From contig NC_065414.1 in the NCBI RefSeq assembly GCF_024362695.1, forward strand, positions 3,489,501-3,553,500: a stretch of 64,000 nucleotides of DNA, given 5' to 3'. Both the position numbers and the translations under genes were made by a program. The stretch is from Pectinophora gossypiella (Eukaryota > Arthropoda > Insecta > Lepidoptera > Gelechiidae). Positions 12,274 to 21,863 of the stretch are shown here, piece after piece. Numbering within the stretch: the stretch's first letter is position 1; the number at the start of each line of letters is the position of its first letter. The notes below the pieces were generated by a model. The model searched no databases, was not told the DNA's origin, and saw nothing but the letters and a program-made list of their open reading frames with translations.

Positions 12274-12316
12274 GCACAAACGCCTTTTCATCTGCCACAT
12301 TTTCTGGCGACCGTGA
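12274..12316 (+). repeat. Extra LTR terminus plus primer binding site at inversion junction
   Basis: Positions 12274-12299 repeat the last 26 bp of the LTR in plus orientation. TTTTC and the primer-site core TGGCGACCGTGA (12305-12316) follow, then the gag ATG at 12323. The left edge shares GCACAAA with the integrase sequence it abuts, a short microhomology at the breakpoint. Confidence 0.85.
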
Positions 12317-12322
12317 TAAATT

Positions 12323-13864
12323 ATGGACTCATGGAGGCGTAAACGTACGCAGTATAGGAGGGAGTTCACTCTCCTTGCGGACAAGACCCTGCAGGCCGTC
12401 GAAACAAACGATAGAGACGCTGGTCAATTTTTTGACCTACTATCGGAGACGACTGCAAATCTGTTCGAAGCTGAAGCAGCAGTAAGGAACTTGTGGTGTG
12501 AGGCTGAAGATTTTAATGAAGCTTTATACCAAGCAGACCAAGAAAAGGCCATGGACTACAAAATGAGATGGCATAAGGTAAAATCCATGTTTGCTAAAAC
12601 AAGTTCGTGCACCAACAGTGCATCCTCACTGCACTCTGCAGAATCTGGCGACAAGCCAAAGTCAGGCATCCACAGGCTTCCTTCTTTACCCAAGCTGGAG
12701 CTGATTAAATTCGATGGCAACGTAAAGTCGTGGCTATTATTTTGGGGACAGTTCAAGAAGATAGACGAAGATGTTAATATTGACGCAAGCGACAAGTTTC
12801 AGTACCTTCTACAGTCCATGACCCCAAACAGCAGCGCGCGACAGCTGGTCGAAAGCTACCCACCTTGTGCTGAGAACTATAAAAAGGCAGTCGATGCACT
12901 AAAGGCAAGATTCGCCAGAGATGACGTTCTCATTGAGACGTACGTTAGAGGATTGCTCTCCTTGATGCAATGCAAAGGAGACCTCACAAACTTGTCAAAC
13001 CTACATGACAATCTCCAGACACATTTGCAAGCTCTAGAAACACTCGGCGTGACAAACGACAAGTATGCTTCAATGCTATTCCCTATGGTAGAGTCAGCTT
13101 TGCCCGAGAGCGTACTACGTGCCTGGCACCGCAGCACACCAGAACACAGGGAGCTAACTAACTTGATGAAGTTCTTACGGCAAGAAGTAGAATCTGAAGA
13201 ACGTATCCAATTAGCCAAACGATAGTTCGAGGAAACAACCTTGGTAAAGCCGAAGCCACCTACAGCCTGCTTCGTGACAGAAACCAAGCGCGACAAAGAA
13301 GTTTCTATCAAACAAGAAGTGTCGACGTGCATATGGTGCAGTAAGAACACGCATTCAGCCGTAGAGTGTTACAAGGCGGCAAAGATGACAGTCAAGGAGC
13401 GTGTAGAGTTTATAAAAGGCAAGAAAGCTTGTTTAATTTGCTTAAAAAGCAACCATATTGCAAAAAAATGCAAAAGCTTCCCCAAGTGTCTTTTTTGCAA
13501 AAAGCGACATTACACAATTATGTGCGAAGACATGGCCACCGCTTCAAAAGATTGCAAACAACAGGAGGAAACTCTGTTGTCATGCCAACGCAAGTCAAGC
13601 ACTACTTTGCTGCAGACATTGGTGGTAAAACTCGTACACGGGAAGAAAGAGGTTTGCATCAGAGCGCTTATTGACAGTGGTTCGCAAAGATCTTATTTAA
13701 AAAAGGACATAGTACAGAAGCTTGGCCTAAAACCTACAAGAAAGGAGGTATTACGTCAATGTTTGTTCGGCGGGTTCGAGACGAAAAAAGAAGAGTGTCA
13801 AATTTTTGACATTTGTGTCAAGAACACCGAAAATAACTTTTATATAAAGGAGAATGGGCGAATC
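12323..13864 (+). pseudogene. BEL/Pao gag and protease region, one in-frame amber stop
   Basis: The frame runs 12323-13225 (gag, 300 codons, with a conserved LPKLELIKFDG segment), then a single TAG at 13223-13225, and continues in the same frame to the foldback junction. The second part has three zinc knuckles: CIWCSKNTHSAVEC, CLICLKSNHIAKKC and CLFCKKRHYTIMC. A retroviral-type aspartic protease site, ALIDSGSQRSYL, follows. BEL elements usually encode one polyprotein, so the stop is probably a point mutation, although readthrough cannot be excluded. After about 13864 the frame enters inserted DNA and stops. Confidence 0.88.
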
Positions 13865-16417
13865 TGGTCCAAGAACCTCCACTGATGAGACTTATATGTA
13901 ATGAAAGCTTATGCTTTCCCTATGATTCTGGCAAAGTTCTATCAGATTCTGTCCCGGGGTTCTTTTTTTACGGCCATGTTTGTCCTGGCTAAAAATGTGA
14001 TAAAATACAGTGGGAGCTAAAATCGACTCAAGATTTCTTGCTGAATAACTAAGTCTACATAAATAATTATGTATCATATTGTATATCATTTTAAAGAGGA
14101 TCTTTTCCAGAATCCGAAACATAAAAAAAAACAAAAAAAATCTTTTTGTAAGCGAATTATAGTCAATTTATATCTGCAGCGCCATTGTTTCTCGGTAGCT
14201 AAGTTCAAGTTTCATGCCTTTTACCCCTACCAAAAGTATCTTACCGATTTTTTTTATATTGCTTCCGGAATTTGATCTGAGTGATAATAACAAGAAAAAT
14301 AAATAGACACCTCTCCGATAGAGACCGCCTAAGCTATTGCCTATTGCAAGAAATCGTCATCATTAGCAAGTCATTACGGTATTGCATATAAGCTTATCAG
14401 CAACTTGGAACTTGGTCCAAGAACCTCCACTGGTGAGACTTGCATGTAATGATAGCTTATACTTGTTCTATGATTCTGGCAAAGTTCTATCAAACTCTGT
14501 CCTAGGGTTTTTTTACGGCCATGTTTGTCCTGAGTGTACAGTAGTGGACTGCAAAATCACCTCAGGATTTGTTGTCGAAAAACTATTTAACTAAGTCTAT
14601 ATACATAAATATATATCATAATGTATATCAATTTTAAAGGGGAAGTTTATCAGAATCAGAAACACAAATAAAAAAAATGCATTAAGTATGTAAACGACTT
14701 TTAGCCAACTCACGTCCGTAGCACCATTTTTCTCAGCAGCTACGTACGAGTTTCGCGCCTTCCAACCTTTCCAAAGGAGCCCAATCATTTTTTCCTTCTT
14801 CTGATATTGCATTCTTAACCTGACAAGTGACAACAAAGAAAAAAAAATAAAAAAAATAAGAAGAAATAAAATAGATACCATTCCGATAGAGGCCGCGTAA
14901 GCTATGGACCTATTGCAAGATAACGTACTCAAAGGCTAGTCATTATAATCCAACAGACGTAACATGATTAGAATGCGGCGGGACGGAAATGTAATACATC
15001 GCCTTATGCGAAAGAGACGAAATATGTGTCTCTTTAACACTAACAGTATACAGCTTAGTACGAGAGAAACAAGAAATAAGTCATTCTAATCAAGATGCAA
15101 TATAATGACTCTATTGTATACAAAAGAAACACATTTATTAAACAAGTTCAGGCAATAACTGGTGCAAAAGGCGGCTTTATTGCCAAGGTAGCAATTACTA
15201 CCAGGCAACCTTACGTTTACGATACGTTTGTTGTACCATTCGGCATTGTTTATAAGACAAGATATAAGCCTGGATTAATAAAACAAGATTGTGGTGAAAG
15301 AAAACATGCTACATTTGCGTCCTCCCGCATTCTAATCATGTTACGTCTGTTGGATTATAATGACTAGCCTTTGAGTACGTTATCTTGCAATAGGTCCATA
15401 GCTTACGCGGCCTCTATCGGAATGGTATCTATTTTATTTCTTGTTGTTGTCACTTGTCAGGTTAAGAATGCAATATCAGAAGAAGGAAAAAATGATTGGG
15501 CTCCTTTGGAAAGGTTGGAAGGCGCGAAACTCGTACGTAGCTGCTGAGAAAAATGGTGCTACGGACGTGAGTTGGCTAAAAGTCGTTTACATACTTAATG
15601 CATTTTTTTTATTTGTGTTTCTTATTCTGATAAACTTCCCCTTTAGAATTGATATACATTATGATATATAATTATGTATATAGACTTAGTTAAATAGTTT
15701 TTTGACAACAAATCCTGAGGTGATTTTGCAGTCCACTACTGTACACTCAGGACAAACATGGCCGTAAAAAAACCCTAGGACAGAGTTTGATAGAACTTTG
15801 CCAGAATCATAGGACAAGTATAAGCTATCATTACATGCAAGTCTCACCAGTGGAGGTTCTTGGACCAAGTTCCAAGTTGCTGATAAGCTTATATGCAATA
15901 CCGTAATGACTTGCTAATGATGACGATTTCTTGCAATAGGCAATAGCTTAGCCGGTCTCTATCGGAGAGGTGTCTATTTATTTTTCTTGTTATTATCACT
16001 CAGATCAAATTCCGGAAGCAATATAAAAAAAAAATCGGTAAGATACTTTTGGAAGGGGTAAAAGGCATGAAACTTGAACTTAGCTACCGAGAAACAATGG
16101 CGCTGCAGATATAAATTGACTATAATTCGCTTACAAAAAGATTTTTTTTGTTTTTTTTTATGTTTCGGATTCTGGAAAAGATCCTCTTTAAAATGATATA
16201 CAATATGATACATAATTATTTATGTAGACTTAGTTATTCAGCAAGAAATCTTGAGTCGATTTTAGCTCCCACTGTATTTTATCACATTTTTAGCCAGGAC
16301 AAACATGGCCGTAAAAAAAGAACCCCGGGACAGAATCTGATAGAACTTTGCCAGAATCATAGGGAAAGCATAAGCTTTCATTACATATAAGTCTCATCAG
16401 TGGAGGTTCTTGGACCA
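13865..16417. mobile_element. 2.55-kb foldback element with two-unit inverted arms, inserted in gag-pol
   Basis: The arms 13865-14978 and 15325-16417 are near-identical inverted copies beginning TGGTCCAAGAACCTCCACTG. Each arm is itself a tandem of two diverged units of about 550 bp (units start at 13865 and 14413; mirrored unit ends at 15867 and 16417). The 346-bp centre, 14979-15324, is unique. A 90-codon frame at 15095-15367 (starting MQYNDSIVYKRNTF) spans centre and arm; I recognise no domain in it and no transposase. I could not find a direct target duplication; AATGGGC on the left and GCCCATT on the right are inverted instead. It splits the BEL polyprotein between protease and RT. Confidence 0.82.
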
Positions 16418-19308
16418 AGTTTCATACAAAAGTGCCCATTGTCATTTATCTGTTGTAGAACAAACAAATATATGTAACCTTTTACCTAAATTAAGATCAT
16501 GTACTGTAACTGAGCAACTACGTCAAAAAGGTATTACTTTAAGTGACTCAATGACTGACTCTCCCGACGAGGTAAATTTACTGATTGGTGCGGACTTCTC
16601 TGGGTTACTTTTTACGGGTAACGTTATACAACTGGAGAATAACTTGACCGCAATAAACACGAAATTAGGGTGGACAGTGCAAGGTCCAATAACTGGGATT
16701 TACAGCTCTGTGACAAACTCAGCCACGACTCTTCACTGTTTAACAAAGATTGACCTTACAGATTTATGGACTCTGGAGGCGATAGGCATTACCGATCCCG
16801 CGATGCAAGCAACCAAGTCTGCTCGCGAGCAGGAGATTCTCCGAACCTTCGAGGAGAACTTAAGGGTCAACGAAGAAGGTCGTTACGAGGCGAGTTTGCC
16901 TTGGCGTGATGTTCCGCGTCCACATGCCAACTATGATCTTGCCAAGAAGAGGATGGACAGCACCATGACTCGTCTCAAACAACTTGGTAAGCTCAACGAT
17001 TACGATAAAGTGTTTCGCGAGTGGTTAAAGCTTAACATTATCGAGGAAGCACCTGACCAATCAATCCAAGGCCACTATATGCCACATCATGCGGTTATAA
17101 AGGAATCAAGTTTGACCACAAAGATCCGTCCCGTATTTGATGCTTCTGCCAAGGATAGGAATGGCATATCCCTAAACTCGTGCCTGGAAAAAGGTGTGAA
17201 TCTTCTCGAGCAAATTCCTAATCTGTTGATTAATTTCAGGAAAAACAGAATTGGAGTGACATCTGACATAGCGAAAGCATTTCTTCAAATTTCTCTCGTC
17301 CCGGATGACCGTGATTATCTTCGTTTCTTATGGTGGTCCCAGATTGATGAAGAAGGCAGAACGATGATCACATATCGTCACAGACGCGTGGTTTTCGGAG
17401 TGACATCAAGTCCATTTCTTCTCGTAGCTACGATCAACCACCACCTAGATAATTGCGCGGAACCCTACAAGGAGACTGCAATGAAGTTGAAGAAATCGTT
17501 CTACGTAGATAACTGCGTCACTAGCCTGGAATCAGAGCAGGAGTTGGAAAAGTTCATCAGTGAATCAAAGAAAGTAATGCTCGACGGTATGTTTGACCTC
17601 AGAGGATGGATCACGAGTCCCGTAATTGTTGATCATAATGTGGAAAATACCTCGATACTAGGGGTAATTTGGAATATCAAAAATGATACCCTACAATGTA
17701 ATGCTAATTTGAAAAACATTGACATGAAACTGTCAAAACGATCCTTACTATCGATAGCTCAAAGGGTTTTCGATCCTATTGGAGTAACCTGTCCTACGAC
17801 TATTGTTCCTAAGATGATAATGCAAAGGGCTTGGTGTAGAAAACTTTCTTGGGACGAGAAATTACCCGGTGATTTGGCTAAGGATTTTAAAAAGTGGTTA
17901 GAACAAGCTCACGTCATCAATGATTGCATTATTCCCAGGCGGCTGACTAGTATGCCTATAAAAGATTGTGAAACATCATTACACGTGTTCTGTGACGCAA
18001 GCAAGGACGCATATTCAGCATGTATATTTTTGCGGTCAAAACAAGGTGAAAATGTTAACCTGAGTCTCGTTCTAGCAAAGTCCAGAGTAACACCGGTGGA
18101 CAAAATAACTATTCCGCGACTGGAACTGGTGGCTGCAACTCTTGCTAGCAGATTATCCGTAACTGTTATTGAATCGCTGGATTTGCCTGATTGTGACTTA
18201 TATTTTTGGTCAGACTCAAGCGTCGTACTTACGTGGATCAAGTGTGAGGGACCATGGAGCGTATTCGTAACAAACCGAGTAAAGGAAATAAAGGGTTTGA
18301 GTTCCTCCGCTGCCTGGAGACATGTTCCAGGTCACCTTAATCCTGCCGACTTGCCTTCCAGAGGTGTGGCACCTAAAGGATTGCTCGAGAGCCGATGGTG
18401 GGAGGGTCCAGCGTGGTTGCGCTTAGACAAAGAACACTGGCCGGTTGCAGAATTCACATCTAACGCGCCAGAAGCTGATGACGAGCGAAAGAAGACTAGT
18501 ACTTTTGCCATGCTTGTCGAAGATGAATCTTTCTTAGACAGACTAACCTATTTTTCGAGCTACACAAAATTGGTTAGAATGATTTGCTGGATACTGCGAT
18601 TAAAGAAAAGAACAGGATCTAGAGAAATAACATTCGACGAGTTTGAATATGCTGAGAATGTACTTATAAGGCTAATACAACAGAGGTATAAAGAGTCGTT
18701 ACTCGATAAAAATATACAAACCTTTGTTGATGATAATGGATTAATAAGGCTGAACACAAAGTTGTCACTAGGAAGTGAAAACTACAATTTCAAGTTCCCT
18801 ATTGTTCTTCCTGGAGCAAACACGATCGTTAAGCGTCTAGTAGAGCGAAGGCACATCGAGCTGAAGCATGCTGGAGCACAGACCTTGCTAAATAACTTGC
18901 GGCAAAATTATTGGATAATAGGAGCCCGAAAATTAGTACGAAGTACTATACATCGATGCATTATATGCAAAAGATTTAAAGCAAGGCGATGTGAAGCGTC
19001 CACTGGAGTTTTGCCAATAGAGCGGATGGAAGCTAGTGTCGCCTACCAGTTTTCTGGTGTTGATCTAACTGGCCCTTTGACATTGCGTTCAGGAGACAAG
19101 GCTTGGATCGTTCTGTTTACATGCGCCACATACCGTGCTGTACACCTAGAAGTAGTGGAGACACTGTCGACAGGCGACTTTTTGATGGCGCTAAGGCGTT
19201 TCGTGGCGCGACGAGGACGAGTGGAACAGTTGTTTAGTGACAACGGCACAAATTTCCGAGGTCTCGATAATGCGTTCAGTTCACTAGATTGGGATGAAAT
19301 ACAACGTT
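16410..19308 (+). pseudogene. BEL/Pao pol: reverse transcriptase, RNase H, integrase N-terminal part
   Basis: One open frame without stops. The first few codons derive from the foldback end. The sequence LLIGADFSGLLF is followed by an RT with KIRPVFDASA, SDIAKAFLQI and the active-site box SFYVDNCVTS (YVDN, not YVDD). RNase H shows LHVFCDASKDAYSACIF and FWSDSSVVLTWI. The integrase has the HHCC finger (HAGAQTLLNNLRQNYW with CIIC) and both catalytic Asp regions (HLEVVETL context and LFSDNGTNFRG). The sense sequence ends near 19308 where the DNA folds back; about 38 further codons to 19424 are antisense readthrough and not protein of the family. Confidence 0.9.
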
Positions 19309-19394
19309 TTTCATCCCAATCTAGTGAACTGAACGCATTATCGAGACCTCGGAAATTTGTGCCGTTGTCACTAAACAACTGTTCCACTCGTCCT
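19214..19394. repeat. 86-bp perfect palindrome at the BEL inversion breakpoint
   Basis: Positions 19214-19299 (integrase coding, plus) are repeated exactly as the reverse complement at 19309-19394, separated by the nine bases TACAACGTT. The outer end meets the tRNA-primer copy through the shared AGGAC. Confidence 0.93.
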
Positions 19395-19412
19395 GTCACG
19401 GTCGCCAGAAAA

Positions 19413-19528
19413 TGTGGCAGATGAAAAGGCGTTTGTGCAACGTACAAAACAATATTTTATTCGGAGAGAGAAAAATGACACTCAAAAAACAGCAGTTGTA
19501 GATCTGTTACTAAGCAACATACGTCACA
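19413..19528 (-). repeat. BEL/Pao LTR, 5' copy
   Basis: It appears identical base for base to the other LTR. On the minus strand it is followed after TTTTC by TGGCGACCGTGACAGGAC, a primer-site sequence complementary to an arginine tRNA 3' end. The outer flank is an ATA-repeat tract that supplies the ATAAT duplication. Confidence 0.88.
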
Positions 19529-19588
19529 ATAATAATAATAATAAAAGTCTCTTATTGGTCTCTTATAAGTTGTATTATCTATGATTAC

Positions 19589-19998
19589 GGCTTTTTTTTA
19601 GCGGGAAACGGGAACGGGACAGTTGCTTTCTTCATTGAATAATCTAAATAAATAATACGAAGTGGTGTTTTGTGGTTAATGATCGCATTAAGTTAGTCGG
19701 AAGACATTCGCGAGTGTTATTACATTGGAGTATTCAATAAACAAAGTGTATCTGCCTATTTTCGCTTCGTGCTAGGAAGCCGCTTCATAGCTCAAAAGTT
19801 TATGCGGACTTTTGAGTTAATTCGTTTGGGGTTCGGAGTAGGAGTCCACTCCGAGGGTGGGGGCTTAGGTTTCATCATCATCATTCATCACCTTTCACCA
19901 TTTCATTAATCATCAAGAAAAAAAAATACGTCAGACATGGCTGTATGGGCATAGTTCCCTTTGCCTTACCCTTCGGGGAAAACCAAACCAAAAAAAAA
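19589..19998 (+). mobile_element. 410-bp headless retroposon, copy 1
   Basis: It starts GGCTTTTTTTTAGCGGGAAA and ends ACCAAACCAAAAAAAAA, and is flanked by the 13-bp direct repeat TATCTATGATTAC (19576-19588 and 19999-20011). The A-rich 3' end and long target duplication show target-primed insertion. No tRNA, 5S or 7SL promoter boxes are visible. Two strong hairpins occur inside, one with stem CTCAAAAGT/ACTTTTGAG. Confidence 0.85.
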
Positions 19999-20011
19999 TA
20001 TCTATGATTAC

Positions 20012-20532
20012 AAATAATCACTAATAATAAGAATAAAAATAGAAATTAAACATAGCGTACAGCGCAGGTGTTCATCTGGGCTTATAAGATGTGCTTTAAA
20101 TTTGTTTAAATATATTGGTGCAATATTTATTTTACAGGGCATTGATATCGTTTGGAATAATATGGATTAGAAATATATATTTTACTGAAATTTACTGATT
20201 TAATATATCCACCTGGATAGCATTCTTTGATCTTATTGGTCCAATCGCTCGGATAAATTCCGCGCCGCGCGGCGGTAGATAGTCGTGCCAACCCCGCTGG
20301 AAACAATCAATAAAATTCCCTTCCATGAATATTTTTTTTGAGAGCCCCATTTTCTAAGATAGACGAACATTTCCTATCCCTGGACTTTACAAGTATGTTT
20401 TACGAGTATATAAAAAATATTATTTTACTGTATAAAGGAAGAAACAATTACATGTAATTTAGAAGATGTGAGATTTAATATCTATAAAAATAAGATATAG
20501 ATATAAATTATTATTATTGGGTTATTGTTATT

Positions 20533-20583
<51 letters not shown>

Positions 20584-20600
20584 TCATGGCATTGAATAAA
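20012..20600. other. AT-rich spacer ending in a ~47-bp T run
   Basis: I see no gene. A homopolymer of about 47 T lies at roughly 20534-20580, just before a minus-strand SINE; it may be a mutated tail or an assembly-sensitive tract. Confidence 0.6.
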
Positions 20601-20850
20601 ACAGTCATCATCATCACCAGCCCATTAATGTCCCCACTGCTGGGGCAGGGGCCCGCGGGCCCAGTGCGGATTAGTAGTTATTAACGACTGCTAATGCAGC
20701 CGGGACCAACGGCTTAACGTGCCTTCCGAAGCACGGAGGAGCTCGAGATGAAAACTTTTTTTTTTTTTGTGGTCATCCATCCTATTTGCGAAAGTTGCTT
20801 AACTTCAATAATCGCAGACCGAGCGCGTTTACCGCTGCGCCACCGTGCTC
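20601..20850 (-). mobile_element. SINE family A, internally deleted copy
   Basis: On the minus strand it reads GAGCACGGTGGCGCAGCGGT at the head, then the shared core GCACGTTAAGCCGTTGGTCC, and ends in GATGATGATGA repeats. The TCCATCCATAGGG segment found in other copies and the GGCCGGTC stretch are missing. Confidence 0.8.
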
Positions 20851-21228
20851 AAACCAATGTCCGATACGCGATCACAGATTGATTTAATGTTTCAGGACTG
20901 GCGCACTCTGAGTTGTGCCCGAAGCAAACTTTATCCAGTGTTATTCCTTATTCTATGGTGATAATAGTTCCCATTGCCAGATAATACACTTCAAAATGGC
21001 TACTGCAGATAACGATTGCAGTGACGTAATAATAAGGTCGATTTTTAATTGAATAAAAGTCATGATTGAGGAATGATTGATGGATAGCTGCTCAAAGAGC
21101 ATTGTATTAAGGCGTTGTACCATGGTGCGGACGGCACAGGTTTGATCGTCTATTTGGTCCATTTGTCTATATGTGCGTGCTTTTAGTCTGTGGTTGTTTG
21201 ACATTTCTCTTCTGAACCTAGGTACTGA

Positions 21229-21637
21229 GGCTTTTTAGCGGGAAACGGGAACGGGACAGTTGCTTTCTTCATTGAATAATCTAAATAATTAATACGAAGT
21301 GGTGTTTTGTGGTTAATGATCGCATTAAGTTAGTCAGAAGACATTCGCGAGTGTTATTATATTGGAGTATCCAATAAACAAAGTGTATCTGCCTATTTTC
21401 GCTTCGTGCTAGGAAGCCGCTTCATAGCTCAAAAGTTTATGCGGACTTTTGAGTTAATTCGTTTGGGGTTCGGAGTAGGAGTCTACTCCGAGGGTGGGGG
21501 CTTAGGTTTCATCATCATCATTCATCACCTTTCACCATTTCATTAATCATCAAGAAAAAAAATACGTCAGACATGGCTGTATGGGCATAGTTCCCTTTGC
21601 CTTACCCTTCGGGGAAAACCAAACCAAAAAAAAAAAA
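21229..21637 (+). mobile_element. 410-bp headless retroposon, copy 2
   Basis: It is nearly identical to the copy at 19589 and begins at the same base (GGCTTTTTAGCGGG). It is flanked by its own duplication CTAGGTACTGA (21218-21228 and 21638-21648). It ends 226 bp upstream of the THAP gene ATG and so lies in that gene's likely promoter region. Confidence 0.87.
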
Positions 21638-21863
21638 CTAGGTACTGACCGTAACAAAAATTTGCTATTATTATTATTATTCCTTACGTAGTATTATTGC
21701 TTCTTATTCTGTGCTGTTAGTTTGGTGCCCTCATAGCACAGAGTTCTTTTTATCATACTCCTCATATATATTAGGTTTTCCTCTTCTTATTCGGACTGTT
21801 GTTTGGATATTTACTGAGTGTTCTAATCGTGCATGATAATAAGAAGTTACCTGCGACATTAAA

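Larger units (their letters stand above)
11376..19528 (-). mobile_element. Internally inverted BEL/Pao LTR retrotransposon with ATAAT target duplication
   Basis: Two direct 116-bp LTRs (11376-11491 and 19413-19528) look identical. They begin TGTG and end CACA, and are flanked by ATAAT at 11371-11375 and 19529-19533. Read on the minus strand, the left LTR follows the 3' end of integrase and the right LTR precedes a tRNA-primer site, so the parent insertion is minus-oriented. The interior, from an LTR end/primer-site copy (12274-12316) through gag, protease, RT, RNase H and most of integrase (to about 19308), instead lies on plus. A foldback element interrupts it at 13865-16417. Identical LTRs and mostly open frames imply a young insertion. 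The BEL/Pao assignment rests on gag, RT and integrase motifs. Confidence 0.9.

Noticed and set aside
13892..16390. Identical 80-codon frames at 14134-13892 (minus) and 16148-16390 (plus)
   Set aside because: They are the two copies of a foldback arm; low-complexity Phe/Lys-rich translation with no family resemblance.
19309..19447. Continuation of the plus pol frame to 19424 and a minus-strand frame 19447-19043 with integrase-like residues
   Set aside because: Both are products of the palindrome: antisense readthrough on plus, and a short duplicated integrase piece on minus.
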